From NCBI RefSeq assembly GCF_023544465.1, contig NZ_JALPVL010000002.1, forward strand, positions 620,001-684,000: a DNA stretch of 64,000 bases. The letters run 5' to 3'. Shown one piece after another: positions 15,452-24,467 of the stretch. Below the pieces are notes generated by a model, which had not been told where the DNA came from, ran no database searches, and was given only the letters and a program-made list of their open reading frames with translations. Made by a program: the position numbers and the translations under genes. The first letter of the stretch is position 1. The number at the start of each line of letters is the position of its first letter. The DNA is from Paractinoplanes maris (lineage in GTDB: Bacteria > Actinomycetota > Actinomycetes > Mycobacteriales > Micromonosporaceae).

Positions 15452-15463
15452 TCCTGATCAGGA
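15452..15463. promoter_or_regulatory. 12-bp perfect palindrome between ligD and ku
   Basis: TCCTGATCAGGA lies in the middle of the divergent ligD/ku promoter region. A symmetric site in this position could coordinate both NHEJ transcripts, but no known regulator consensus is assigned. Confidence 0.4.
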
Positions 15464-15490
15464 CGTCACACCCTGGGTACAGGAGTCTTC

Positions 15491-16420
15491 ATGCGAGCGA
15501 TCTGGAAGGGCGCGGTCTCCTTCGGCCTGGTGTCCATCGCCGTCAAGCTCTATTCGGCGACCGAGGAGAAGGACATCCGGTTCCACCAGGTGCACCGCAC
15601 CGACGGCGGCCGCATCAAATACCAGCGCACCTGCTCGGTCGACGGCGAGGTGGTCAGCTACGACGACATCGCCAAGGGCTACGACATCGGTGGCGGGGAG
15701 ATGGTCATCCTCACCGACGAGGATTTCGCCGACCTGCCGCTGACCACGTCACGCGCGATCGACGTGCTCGAGTTCGTGCCGGCCGAGCAGATCGACCCCA
15801 TCCTGTTCGCCAAGGCCTATTACCTCGAGCCCGAGGGTCAGGCGGCCAAGCCGTACGTGTTGCTGCGGGACGCCCTGCAGGACGCCGACCGGGTCGCCAT
15901 CGTCAAGATCGCGATCCGCCAGCGCGAGCAGCTGGCCACCCTGCGCGTCCACGAGGACGTGCTGGTGCTCAACACCATGCTATGGCCGGACGAGGTGCGG
16001 ACCCCCGATTTCGGCTTCCTCGACGAGGACATCGAGACCCGGCCGGCCGAGCTGGCCATGGCCAGCTCGCTGATCGACTCGATGGCCGGCAGTTTCAAGG
16101 CCGACGAGTTCACCGACAACTACCGGGCCGCGCTCCAGGAGGTCATCGACGCCAAGGTCGAGGGCCGCGAGATCGTGCAGCCGGAGGAGGCCGAGGAGGC
16201 CCCGGCGGCCGCGGTCGACCTGATGGCGGCGCTCAAGGCGTCGGTCGAGCGGGCCAAGGCCGCCCGCGGCGAGTCGGCGCCGGCCCCGGCGGCCAAGAAG
16301 ACCGCGTCCGCTCCGGCCGCGCCGCCGAAGAAGGCCGCGGCCAAAAAGGCGCCGGCCAAGAAGGCCGCCACCAAGGCCACGCCCGCCCCGGCGAAGAAAG
16401 CGGCCAAGAAGTCGGCGTGA
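15491..16420 (+). CDS. ku: Ku, DNA end-binding protein of NHEJ
   Basis: A 309-residue bacterial Ku. The N-terminus MRAIWKGAVSFGLVSIAVKL is diagnostic, and the beta-barrel core extends to about residue 230. The C-terminal 45 residues are an Ala/Lys-rich tail ([16 protein letters not shown]), typical of actinobacterial Ku and thought to bind DNA and extend its threading along ends. Ku recruits the LigD proteins encoded divergently. A GGAG ribosome site precedes the ATG. Confidence 0.95.
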   Translation: MRAIWKGAVSFGLVSIAVKLYSATEEKDIRFHQVHRTDGGRIKYQRTCSVDGEVVSYDDIAKGYDIGGGEMVILTDEDFADLPLTTSRAIDVLEFVPAEQIDPILFAKAYYLEPEGQAAKPYVLLRDALQDADRVAIVKIAIRQREQLATLRVHEDVLVLNTMLWPDEVRTPDFGFLDEDIETRPAELAMASSLIDSMAGSFKADEFTDNYRAALQEVIDAKVEGREIVQPEEAEEAPAAAVDLMAALKASVERAKAARGESAPAPAAKKTASAPAAPPKKAAAKKAPAKKAATKATPAPAKKAAKKSA

Positions 16421-16433
16421 CTAGAGTTGGCCC

Positions 16434-16922
16434 GTGGCATTGACGTGGGCTGAGTCTTATCTGGGCAAGGTACGGGTGAGCGTCGGGGACACCGACACCA
16501 TCCTCTTCGTCGGGGCGCGAGGTGTGATCCTCGACGAGCAGAACAGACTGCTGCTGATCCAGCGCTCCGACAACCATCGCTGGGCCATCCCGGCCGGGGC
16601 GATGGAGCTCGGCGAGAGCATGGAGGACTGTGCGATCCGCGAGACGTGGGAGGAGACCGGGCTGAAGGCCACGTCGCTCACGCCGTTCGCGTTCTACAGC
16701 GCCTACACCTACACGAACGACTACGGCCACACCTACCAGCAGATCCTGATGTCGTTCCGGATCCACACCTGGGAGGGTGAGCTGCTGCGCCAGACCGAGG
16801 AATCGGTGGACGCCGGGTTCTTCCCGCTCGACGCTCTTCCCGGGCCCAAGTCGTTCGTGATCGACGAGACCCTGGCCGACCTGGCCCAGTTCGAGTCCAC
16901 CGGCCGCCTGGTGATGAAATAA
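16434..16922 (+). CDS. Nudix hydrolase
   Basis: A 162-residue Nudix protein. The full Nudix box is present at residues 55–77 (GAMELGESMEDCAIRETWEE plus TGL), giving the Mg-binding glutamates. An N-terminal strand (VGDTDTILFVGARGVIL) and the IPAG before the box are standard. It hydrolyses a nucleoside-diphosphate-linked substrate that cannot be named. It begins 13 bp after ku on the same strand, and a role in nucleotide-pool cleaning is possible. Confidence 0.9.
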   Translation: MALTWAESYLGKVRVSVGDTDTILFVGARGVILDEQNRLLLIQRSDNHRWAIPAGAMELGESMEDCAIRETWEETGLKATSLTPFAFYSAYTYTNDYGHTYQQILMSFRIHTWEGELLRQTEESVDAGFFPLDALPGPKSFVIDETLADLAQFESTGRLVMK

Positions 16923-16963
16923 CCGGTCGCCCGCCCGGTGCGGCCTGAGGCACGATCCCCGGC

Positions 16964-18238
16964 GTGGACCTGACCCCGCTACGCACCTCCCGCGACTACC
17001 GGCTCGTCTTCATCGGCGGCTCGATCAGCGGCTTCGGGTCCTTCATCACCTACGTCACCATCCCGTTCCAGGTGGCCGCGATCACCGACGACCCGCTGAT
17101 GGTCGGGCTGCTCGGGGTCTGCGAGCTCGTACCCCTGTTGGTCATGGCCTTCGTCGGGGGTGCGCTGGCCGACTATCTCGACCGCCGCCGGCTGGTCCGG
17201 GGTGGCGAGTTCGCCCTGGCCGCGCTCACCGGCGTACTTCTCGTCAACGCTCTTTCCGACAAGCCGCATCTGTGGTTGTTGTACGTGGTGGCCGCGCTGA
17301 CCGCGTCGGTCGACGGTCTGCAGCGGCCCGCGCTCGAGGCGATGGTGCCCCGGCTGGTCCGCCCCGAGGAACTGCCCGCCACGATGTCGCTGCAGGCCTT
17401 CAGCGCGCAGATCGCGCAGGTCGGCGGGCCGGCGATCGCCGGTCTGCTGATCTCGGCGGTCGATCTGGCCTGGGTGTACGCGTTCGACCTGCTCACCTTC
17501 ACCGCGTCGCTGCTCTGCCTGACGCTGGTGCGGGCCGTCCCGCCCCCGCCGGACGCCGACCGGCCGTCGATCCGGGCGGTGGTCACCGGTCTGCGCTACG
17601 CGAGGTCCCGCCCCGAGTTGCTCGGCACCTATCTGGTCGACATCAACGCCATGTTCTTCGGCATGCCCCAGGCGCTCTATCCGTTCCTGGCCACCCAGCT
17701 GGGCGGTCCGCGGGTGCTGGGCCTGCTCTATGCGGCCCCGGCCGTCGGCTCGATGCTGGCCACGCTGAGCAGCCGCTGGACCGCGCGCGTGCACCGGCAC
17801 GGCCTGATGGTGGTGATCGCGGCCGCGTTGTGGGGCGTCGGGATCGTCGGCGTCGGACTCTCGCACTGGCTCTGGCTGACGCTGCTGTGCCTGGCCTTCG
17901 CCGGTGCGGCCGACATGATCTCCGGCATCTTCCGCTCCATCATCTGGAGCCAGACGATTCCCGACCACCTGCGCGGTCGCCTGGCCGGCATCGAGATGCT
18001 CTCCTACACCACCGGCCCGCTGCTGGGGCAGCTCCGTTCCGGTCTGATGGCGCGGACCCGCCTCGGGGTCGGCGGCTCGATCTGGGTCGGCGGCGTTCTC
18101 TGTGTCGTCGGCACCGCGGCACTGGCCGTGGCCCTTCCCCGCTTCCTGCGCTACGACGGCCAGAACGGCATGGCTGTGAAGAAGGCCGCCGACGAGGCCT
18201 GGGTCGCGGCGGCTCGCCCGGCTCCTAGCGCGTCCTGA
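16964..18238 (+). CDS. MFS transporter, EntS-like exporter
   Basis: A 424-residue major facilitator with about twelve hydrophobic segments. The cytoplasmic loop 2–3 signature is ALADYLDRRRLV and the loop after TM6 carries the usual break. The N-terminus SRDYRLVFIGGSISGFGSFI and overall pattern match the MFS_3/EntS exporter group, which pumps siderophores or drugs out of the cell. The substrate is unknown. Its end overlaps the opposite-strand zinc-ribbon gene by 14 bp. Confidence 0.88.
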   Translation: MDLTPLRTSRDYRLVFIGGSISGFGSFITYVTIPFQVAAITDDPLMVGLLGVCELVPLLVMAFVGGALADYLDRRRLVRGGEFALAALTGVLLVNALSDKPHLWLLYVVAALTASVDGLQRPALEAMVPRLVRPEELPATMSLQAFSAQIAQVGGPAIAGLLISAVDLAWVYAFDLLTFTASLLCLTLVRAVPPPPDADRPSIRAVVTGLRYARSRPELLGTYLVDINAMFFGMPQALYPFLATQLGGPRVLGLLYAAPAVGSMLATLSSRWTARVHRHGLMVVIAAALWGVGIVGVGLSHWLWLTLLCLAFAGAADMISGIFRSIIWSQTIPDHLRGRLAGIEMLSYTTGPLLGQLRSGLMARTRLGVGGSIWVGGVLCVVGTAALAVALPRFLRYDGQNGMAVKKAADEAWVAAARPAPSAS

Positions 18239-18485
18239 CCTTGCGGGTGAAGTCGTGACCGCACGGCAGCACCACGAAGACGACGGACTCGACCAGCAGC
18301 GAGCCGTCGTCGAGTTCCTGGTAGTCGAGCGGCTCGGCGTTGACGTCGGTGACCACCTTGGCGCAGGTCGGGCAGCGGCCGCCCGGGGTCACCACGCCGA
18401 ACATCTGGGCCGGCACGGCGTCGGGCGCCTCCGAAGGCTCGGGTTGAGCGTTTGTCATGGGCGGACGCAGCTGTGGCTTGGCCAT
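18225..18485 (-). CDS. Small zinc-ribbon-like hypothetical protein
   Basis: An 86-residue protein. After a polar N-terminus it has GRCPTCAKVVTDVNAEPLDY and, near the end, VVLPCGHDFTRKVR; the CxxC plus CxH could bind one zinc. There is no signal or membrane span. The start at 18485 is chosen because GGAG lies six bases before it; an in-frame ATG two codons earlier is possible. Function unknown. Confidence 0.68.
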   Translation of the reverse strand: MAKPQLRPPMTNAQPEPSEAPDAVPAQMFGVVTPGGRCPTCAKVVTDVNAEPLDYQELDDGSLLVESVVFVVLPCGHDFTRKVRTR

Positions 18486-18569
18486 GGTCATCTCCGGTGC
18501 GGTCGTCGCCGGGACGTGCTCCCTCACCGTACGGGCTGAGTGGCGCGGCCCCGGACACCGGTGCCCGCG

Positions 18570-19151
18570 TCACCCGAGCAGATCGGACTCCCCGATCTCG
18601 GCGAAGGTCATCGTCAGCGGGCGGGGATCGACGTTCAGCGCGTGCAGGATGGCGTGGTGCTGCTCGACGGCTCCGTCTTCCGTCCGGGTGAGCGCCGCGC
18701 CCAAGGCGGTCTGGTCGACCGGCGCCACGCCGAGCCCCAGGAAAGCCGCCGGATCGGCCCCGAACGGCCCCGAGGGCGGCGTCGCACCCGGCAGGTAGGG
18801 CCGGGCGAGCAGGTCGAACAGGATCTCGTTGTCGTCGTCGTCCCAGCCCTCGACCAGGTAGGCCTGATCCGACAGGTACTCGTGGACCGCGCCGCCGTCG
18901 CGGAACAGCATGGCCACCAGCACGTCGGAACCGAAGACGCTGAACGACGCGGCCACCCCACCCGGGACCAGGCTCAACTGCTGGGCCAGGCCTTCGGTCT
19001 CGGCGTAGACACCGTCCTCCTGCACCGGGACCACCGCCCAGCGGCTCTCGGCGACCGGCACGATCGCCGCGTCCTGGTGCCAGGCCGCCACGGCCGCCTC
19101 GATGTCGGCGCGGCCGCCCGCGGCCAGGATCGTCTGATAGCTGCTGCCCAC
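18570..19151 (-). CDS. Hypothetical cytoplasmic protein
   Basis: A 193-residue acidic soluble protein starting at GTG (GSSYQTILAAGGRADIEA). There is no recognised catalytic motif; a run of Asp residues lies in the middle (EGWDDDDNEILFDL). It lies 17 bp downstream of the MFS exporter on the same strand but has no evident link. Codon use looks like its neighbours. I do not recognise the family. Confidence 0.7.
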   Translation of the reverse strand: MGSSYQTILAAGGRADIEAAVAAWHQDAAIVPVAESRWAVVPVQEDGVYAETEGLAQQLSLVPGGVAASFSVFGSDVLVAMLFRDGGAVHEYLSDQAYLVEGWDDDDNEILFDLLARPYLPGATPPSGPFGADPAAFLGLGVAPVDQTALGAALTRTEDGAVEQHHAILHALNVDPRPLTMTFAEIGESDLLG

Positions 19152-19168
19152 AGGCCGAGATCGTACGG

Positions 19169-20422
19169 TCAGGCCGCGGGCTCGGGGACGTCCGCCTCGG
19201 GCAGCGGCTTGACCGCACCCGCGATGGTGATCGAGACGACCAGCAGGACCGCCACCGCCACCAGCGCGTTCTTGACCGTGACGTGGTCGCCGAGGAAGCC
19301 GATCAACGGCGGCCCGCCCAGGAAGGCGCAGTAGCCGATGGAGGCGACGACGCTGACCCGGGACGCGGCGTGGGCCGGGTCGTCGGCGGCGGCGCTCATG
19401 CCGACCGGGAAGCCGAGCGAGGCACCCAACCCCCAGAAGAGCGCTCCGGCGAAGGCCAGTGGGGTGGCCGGGCCGAGGATGTAGAGCGCCAGGCCGGCCA
19501 GGCTGACCGCGGCCAGCACCCGGACCACGGCGACCCGGCCGTAGCGGTCGAGCAGCGCCGGCCCGAACCAGCGACCCACGGTCATGGCGGCCAGGAAGAG
19601 AGCGAAAGCCAGGGTGCCGACCGCGGCCGACGTGCCGTAGCTGTCGATCATCGAGACGCTGATCCAGTCGATGCCGGCACCCTCGGTGAAGGCGAAGGCC
19701 AGCACAAAGACGCCGACCACCAGCGTGCGCGGCTCACGCCAGGTAGCTAAGGCATCGCGCAGGCCGTTGCGCTTGGTGACCGGAGCCGTCGAGCCGACCA
19801 TCGTGGGGTCGGACGGAGTCACCACCGGCGCCGGGCCGGCGTCGTCGGGGACGAAGGCCCGCACCGAGACGATCACGATGGCGGCGATCAGCACCGCGGT
19901 GACGGCCAGATGCACCGTCACCGAGATGCCGAGGGCGACCGCTCCCGCGCCGGCCAGGGCCCCCGCCACCGTGCCGACGCTGAAGCCGGCGTGGAAGCGC
20001 GGCATGATGGCCTTGCCCAGGCGGCGCTCGACGATCGCGCCCTGCACGTTCATGGCCACGTCCCAGGAGCCGTTCGCGAGGCCGAAGACGAACAGCCCGA
20101 GCACAACCGGCACCACCCCGAACTGGTAGCCGATCGCGATGCCGGTCAGGGCGACGCCGAGCAGCCCGCCCATCGTGGCAACCGTGCGGCTCGAGCCGAA
20201 CCGGGCGACGATCTGACCCGCCAGCAGCAGCGACACGATCGAACCGGCGGCCAGCGCCAGCAGCACCAGCCCGATCCCGGACGGGGTGAGGCCGAGCTGG
20301 TCCCGCACCTGCGGGATGCGGGAGGCCCAGCTGGCCGCGGCGACACCGGCCATGATGAAGGCCGCGTAGACGGCGCGGGTCGCCGCTCGCACCTCCGGAG
20401 CGGTCTGCGCGACGGACGTCAT
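19169..20422 (-). CDS. MFS transporter regulated by adjacent TetR
   Basis: A 417-residue major facilitator with twelve predicted spans, starting ATRAVYAAFIMAGVAAASWA. The pattern resembles the YbjJ/fucose-permease-like group of small-molecule exporters. The start overlaps the TetR stop by four bases (ATGA), so the two are co-translated and the exporter is probably derepressed by its own substrate. The substrate is unknown. Confidence 0.86.
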   Translation of the reverse strand: MTSVAQTAPEVRAATRAVYAAFIMAGVAAASWASRIPQVRDQLGLTPSGIGLVLLALAAGSIVSLLLAGQIVARFGSSRTVATMGGLLGVALTGIAIGYQFGVVPVVLGLFVFGLANGSWDVAMNVQGAIVERRLGKAIMPRFHAGFSVGTVAGALAGAGAVALGISVTVHLAVTAVLIAAIVIVSVRAFVPDDAGPAPVVTPSDPTMVGSTAPVTKRNGLRDALATWREPRTLVVGVFVLAFAFTEGAGIDWISVSMIDSYGTSAAVGTLAFALFLAAMTVGRWFGPALLDRYGRVAVVRVLAAVSLAGLALYILGPATPLAFAGALFWGLGASLGFPVGMSAAADDPAHAASRVSVVASIGYCAFLGGPPLIGFLGDHVTVKNALVAVAVLLVVSITIAGAVKPLPEADVPEPAA

Positions 20423-21003
20423 TGCGGCACCCCGAGGAAACGGCCGACGATCGTCCGGGTCTCGGCCCGGTCGAACGTGGCGGTGGACAGGATCAGGTGC
20501 ATGACCAGCCCCTCGATGACCGCGTCGATCCCGCGGGCGGTGACCGGGTCGATGAACCGCTCGAGCACGGTCCGGGACCGGCGCATCCAGGCGTCGGTCA
20601 CGCCGCGCAGAGCGGGGTTGCGCAGGGCCGCGAGATAGAGCTCGTACGAGACGGCCCAGTCCCGCGAGTCACCGCCGGCGTCCCCGTTGATCAGGTCGGT
20701 GACCGCGTCGGCGAAGCCGGTCAGGTCGGTGACCTGGTCGAAATGCGCCTCGTAACGCGGCGACATCAGCTCGGCGTGCCGCCGGAAGGCCTGCTCGAGC
20801 AGGTCCTCGAGGTTGTCGAAGTGATAGGTGATCGAGCCCAGCGGCACGTCGGCCGCGGCCGCGATGCGCCGGCTGGTGGTGCCGGCGACGCCGTGGTCGG
20901 CGATCACCTCGATGGCCGCGTCGACGATGCGGCTCTTGCGGCCGGGATCGTAGCGGCGTGGTGAGCGGGCCACGGGCGCGGTTGTCACGGGTCCCCCTGT
21001 CAT
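20419..21003 (-). CDS. TetR-family regulator of the downstream exporter
   Basis: A 194-residue TetR repressor. The N-terminal helix-turn-helix is GRKSRIVDAAIEVIADHG ... TTSRRIAAAADVPLGSITYH (residues 20–65); the C-terminal ligand domain has no identifiable signature. The start at ATG 21003 follows an inverted repeat by two bases. The open frame continues upstream but overlaps the divergent flavoprotein gene, so the longer version is unlikely. Confidence 0.85.
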   Translation of the reverse strand: MTGGPVTTAPVARSPRRYDPGRKSRIVDAAIEVIADHGVAGTTSRRIAAAADVPLGSITYHFDNLEDLLEQAFRRHAELMSPRYEAHFDQVTDLTGFADAVTDLINGDAGGDSRDWAVSYELYLAALRNPALRGVTDAWMRRSRTVLERFIDPVTARGIDAVIEGLVMHLILSTATFDRAETRTIVGRFLGVPQ

Positions 21004-21005
21004 GC

Positions 21006-21017
21006 GTACGAGCGTAC
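21006..21017. promoter_or_regulatory. GTACG-AG-CGTAC dyad at the TetR start, candidate operator
   Basis: Two perfect five-base arms separated by two bases, directly upstream of the TetR start and within the 43-bp gap to the divergent flavoprotein gene. It is shorter than most TetR operators, so this is a candidate only. Confidence 0.4.
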
Positions 21018-21046
21018 ATAAGGTTCCATGATTAGACTTCCGCCCC

Positions 21047-22159
21047 GTGATCGCGGAGCCGGCGTGGGATGTGGCAGTTGTGGGTGGCGGACCCGCCGGG
21101 TTGTCCGCGGCGCGCGCGGCCGCGGCGGCCGGAGCGCGCACCATCGTGCTGGAACGGGCCGAGCACCCGCGCTACAAGACCTGCGGCGGCGGCCTCATCG
21201 GGACCTCCCTGGCGCACGCCGCCGAGCACATCGACGTGCCCGCCCGCGACCGGATCACCGCCCTGACCTTCACCCGTGACGGACGACACACCTTTACCCG
21301 ACGGGCCGCCGAGCCGTCACCGTTCCTGACCCTCGTCCGCCGCGACGACTTCGACCACGCTTGGTATTCGGCGGCCGTCACAGCTGGTGCCGTGGTGCGT
21401 CAGAATTGTCAGGTGCGCTCGGTGGATCAGGGCGTGGTCACCCTCACCGACGGTGAGCAGATCACGGCTCGGGTCATCATCGGGGCCGACGGCTCGGCCG
21501 GGATCACCTCGCGCTACGTCGGGGTCACCTTCGCCCAGCAGGACCTCGGACTCGAGGTGGAGCTGGCCGCGACCCCGGCCGACCGCACGACCTGGAACGG
21601 CCGGGTCCTGCTCGACTGGGGCTCGTTCCCGGGCTCGTACGGCTGGGTCTTCCCCAAGGAGGACGAGCTCACCGTCGGTGTGATCATGGCCAAGGGGAAC
21701 GGCGCCGCGACGAAGCAGTACCTGGCCGACTTCGTGAAACACCTCGGCCTCGCCGATCGCGAAGTGGTGCGCGACTCCGGGCACCTGACACGCTGCCGCC
21801 GGGCCGACTCCCCCCTCCGGCGCGGCCAGGTCGTGGTCGTGGGCGACGCCGCGGGCCTGCTCGAGCCGTGGACCCGCGAGGGCATCAGCTACGCCCTGCG
21901 TTCCGGCGACTGGGCCGGCGCCAACTGGAAAACCCTTCCCGCGTACGAGCATCGCGTGACCGCCGAGCTCGCCCCGGAGATGTCCGCGGGCAGCCGCATG
22001 CTCGCGGCCTTCTCCCGCTATCCGCGCATCGTCCACGCGGCGATGGCCACTCCCCTGGGCTGGCGCGCCTTCGAGTCCTTCTGCCGCGGCAACCTGTCGA
22101 TGGCCAGCGTCATCGAGCGCCCCAGCATCCGCGCCCTGCTGACCCTCTTCCGCGCCTAG
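21047..22159 (+). CDS. Geranylgeranyl-reductase-family FAD oxidoreductase
   Basis: A 370-residue flavoprotein. The FAD-binding GGGPAGLSAARAAAAAG is at residues 11–27, the second FAD motif GDAAGLLEPWTREGISYALR is near residue 265, and the intermediate GADGSAGITSRYV is also present. The C-terminal part (LAAFSRYPRIVHAAM) matches geranylgeranyl reductases, which saturate isoprenoid chains of menaquinone or lipids. The GTG start has no ribosome site and follows an A/T-rich stretch (ATGATTAGAC) by several bases, suggesting a leaderless mRNA. Confidence 0.85.
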   Translation: MIAEPAWDVAVVGGGPAGLSAARAAAAAGARTIVLERAEHPRYKTCGGGLIGTSLAHAAEHIDVPARDRITALTFTRDGRHTFTRRAAEPSPFLTLVRRDDFDHAWYSAAVTAGAVVRQNCQVRSVDQGVVTLTDGEQITARVIIGADGSAGITSRYVGVTFAQQDLGLEVELAATPADRTTWNGRVLLDWGSFPGSYGWVFPKEDELTVGVIMAKGNGAATKQYLADFVKHLGLADREVVRDSGHLTRCRRADSPLRRGQVVVVGDAAGLLEPWTREGISYALRSGDWAGANWKTLPAYEHRVTAELAPEMSAGSRMLAAFSRYPRIVHAAMATPLGWRAFESFCRGNLSMASVIERPSIRALLTLFRA

Positions 22160-22288
22160 CTCTCCCAGCCCTCCGCCGCCCCTTGCGCGCCTGGCTCTCC
22201 CGCCTTCCGCCGCCCTCTTCCGCGCTCCATGTCGAGGCCGGGTCGCCGCCTTTCGCGGTCGGGTCCGGGCCGTTGCGGCGTTCCGCGC

Positions 22289-22813
22289 TCAGGGCTCCGG
22301 GTGCGGCCGCAGCGGCCAGGGCGCCCACTGCACGGCCGCGGCGAACCCGTTGCGCCGCGCCTCCCGGGCATCCACCCTGGTCAGCGGCCCTTCCCGGCGC
22401 GCGTTGAACCCCACGCCGATGAGCCGGCTCTCGTACCACGAGCCGCCCACCCCACGCCGGACGCGCTCCCACAAGCCACCCTCCACCAGGGCGAACGCCT
22501 GCAGGCGGAGCAGCTCGGCCAGCTGAGCCGGATCCTCGTCGCAGACCTCACACGGACAGCCCGGCAAGGTCTCGACCCACCATCGCCCGAGACGCAGGGC
22601 CACCCCTGGCGTCTCGGTGAACGCGATGGCGAGCGGTGCGGCCGCCGGTGTGCGTGGCATCAGTCTTTCCATCCGCACCAGCGCGTCGGCCGGCCCGAGG
22701 AGCTCCTTGCTCTCCCGCCGGTCGACCACGTAGCGCTCCGCCAGCTCGTCCAGCAACGCCTCGGCCACGTCCTGCAGGACGGCGAAGCGGGCGGTGTGCG
22801 GGTCAGCCCTCAC
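22289..22813 (-). CDS. DUF6226-family hypothetical protein
   Basis: A 174-residue protein. The central APLAIAFTETPGVALRLGRW followed by ETLPGCPCEVCDEDP resembles the actinobacterial DUF6226 family, whose function is unknown. The Cys pair CPCEVC could bind metal. It has no signal peptide or membrane span. GTG start. The 129 bp between its end and the flavoprotein gene hold only pyrimidine-rich low-complexity sequence. Confidence 0.75.
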   Translation of the reverse strand: MRADPHTARFAVLQDVAEALLDELAERYVVDRRESKELLGPADALVRMERLMPRTPAAAPLAIAFTETPGVALRLGRWWVETLPGCPCEVCDEDPAQLAELLRLQAFALVEGGLWERVRRGVGGSWYESRLIGVGFNARREGPLTRVDAREARRNGFAAAVQWAPWPLRPHPEP

Positions 22814-22873
22814 CAGCGCAGTATGCCGCCCCGGTCCGGCGACCCACCAGCGCTTCGGCCGGACTTCCCCTCA

Positions 22874-23071
22874 TCAGGAAGAGAAGTCCCCTTCCTTGAC
22901 GCCGCGGAGGAAGGTCTCCCACTCCTCCGTGGTGAAGGACAGCACCGCGTCCGGGTTGGTCGAGTTACGGACCAGAACGACATCTTCTTCGGCCCGCATC
23001 ACCTCGACGCAGTTGCCACCCGTACACCGCCGGGCCCTCTGCCATCGCCGTTCTTCGTTCGGATTGATCAT
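22874..23071 (-). CDS. DUF397 small protein
   Basis: A 65-residue DUF397 protein: RARRCTGGNCVEVMRAEEDV then VLVRNSTNPDAVLSFTTEEW and a C-terminal helix. DUF397 proteins accompany XRE/DUF5753 regulators in actinomycetes and have been linked to development and antibiotic control (the whiJ and abaA-like loci of Streptomyces). This one lies one gene away from a second DUF397 gene and the XRE regulator. Confidence 0.88.
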   Translation of the reverse strand: MINPNEERRWQRARRCTGGNCVEVMRAEEDVVLVRNSTNPDAVLSFTTEEWETFLRGVKEGDFSS

Positions 23072-23308
23072 CTTGCACCTCCGTGCCGGTTCCCGAACCC
23101 CACGTTAAGTGACGGCTGCGAGACTCAGCAGGAGTGAATGATTCAGGCATGCGAAAAAAAGCAGCATATCCATCGATATGTGCCAAAGAATTGCCCGCCC
23201 TGCAGAGGATAAGTCTGTTTTGCGGCGGCTCAACCGAGTGGGATAGGGGCCCGCCCACCCTTGTTGCGCGTTGCGCCAGGGCGGGCGGTCCCGTTCCGAC
23301 CGCTATTG

Positions 23309-23503
23309 CTAGAAAACGAATTCGTCCGCTTTGACGCCCGCGACGAACGCCGCCCATTCGTCCCCCGTGAACGAATGCGGCGGCAGGTCGGGGTTCTTGC
23401 TGTCCCGGATCAGGTAGTGCCCATCGACCACAGCCACCTCGATGCACGTGCTACCGCTGCAGCGGCTGCTCTTGCGCCATTGCACCGTCTCGATCTTATT
23501 CAT
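23309..23503 (-). CDS. DUF397 small protein adjacent to XRE regulator
   Basis: A 64-residue DUF397 protein starting MNKIETVQWRKSSRCSGSTC, with a GGAG site six bases before ATG 23503. The conserved WRKSS..S....CIEVA, RDSKNPDLP and FTGDEWAAFVAGVK are all present. It follows the XRE/DUF5753 gene by 46 bp on the same strand; such pairs are thought to work together, possibly with the small protein antagonising the regulator. Confidence 0.92.
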   Translation of the reverse strand: MNKIETVQWRKSSRCSGSTCIEVAVVDGHYLIRDSKNPDLPPHSFTGDEWAAFVAGVKADEFVF

Positions 23504-23549
23504 GACTCTCCTGTAATTTTCAACAAAGGGCGTGCAGCGGATCATCGGG

Positions 23550-24467
23550 TCAACCTTGGCGGCCTGGAAGTTCTGCCTCGAGAGCCGTTATTCGAGCCTT
23601 GATGAACTCGATCGTGTCATTTTCATCGTCAGCGCGCTGCCATAGTTGATCAAAACGTTTGCGGTGCCGAGCAGTCTCCACGCGGACCTCGACCATCTCG
23701 TCCTTCATGCCGTTCTCCCGATACAGCAGTTCACTGTCGGATCGGTCGGAGCCGAGCATGATGAGGTCGAAGCTGCCGTTGTTGGCGATGGGCATGCTCA
23801 GGTTGTACGGCAACATGCGGACAAAGGTCAGTCCGCGCGCGGAGAGGTCGAGGAGCTGGCGGAGCTGCGCGATCAGGACGGCTCGCCCGCCGATCTCGCG
23901 CCAGAACACCGACTCGTCGAGAAGGCAGAAGACTTTCACCGAGCCGACCCTCTGGAGCATCGCGTCGAGCCGGTGCTGACGCGCTTCGACCAGAACATCG
24001 ATCTTGGAGTCACTCATCTCCCCGTCTTCGGAGAACATCCCGGTCAACGCATTCGAGTACTCCCGCGTCTGCAACGGACCAGGGACATAGAAGATCGAGA
24101 AGTACCGGATTTCCGAAGCCTCGACCTCGTACTCGATGTAACGACGCAGATCCTCGGTAAGATGCTCCCGAAAATTCGGCTCACGCCACCACGCCGCCTT
24201 TACGCGCGACCTGGTGCGAGCGATTCGGGCATCCGCGAGCAACGCATTGACGCGGTCCTTGTCGCGTATGCCGAGGAGACCGAGCACTCCGCGAAGGTCG
24301 GCGATGGAGATGGACACATCACCGCTCTCGATGCGGATGACCTTGCTGAGGGACCACTCCATCTCCTCGGCGACCTGTGCCTGGGTGAGCGGAATCGCCT
24401 CACGAGCCTCGCGTATCGCGATGCGTACGCGCCGGCGCGCGATCGTAGGCGAGTCACCCTCGGCCAT
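23550..24467 (-). CDS. XRE-family regulator with DUF5753 domain (WhiJ-like)
   Basis: A 305-residue DNA-binding protein. The helix-turn-helix is at residues 14–70 (LTQAQVAEEMEWSLSKVIRI), followed by the DUF5753 sensor-like domain (from about residue 90, KAAWWREPNFREHLTEDLRR ... YVPGPLQTREYSNAL). ATG 24467 has an AAGGA site. Members are numerous in sporulating actinomycetes and each tends to be paired with DUF397. Base composition of the gene is lower in GC than its neighbours, as is common for this mobile-looking family. Confidence 0.9.
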   Translation of the reverse strand: MAEGDSPTIARRRVRIAIREAREAIPLTQAQVAEEMEWSLSKVIRIESGDVSISIADLRGVLGLLGIRDKDRVNALLADARIARTRSRVKAAWWREPNFREHLTEDLRRYIEYEVEASEIRYFSIFYVPGPLQTREYSNALTGMFSEDGEMSDSKIDVLVEARQHRLDAMLQRVGSVKVFCLLDESVFWREIGGRAVLIAQLRQLLDLSARGLTFVRMLPYNLSMPIANNGSFDLIMLGSDRSDSELLYRENGMKDEMVEVRVETARHRKRFDQLWQRADDENDTIEFIKARITALEAELPGRQG

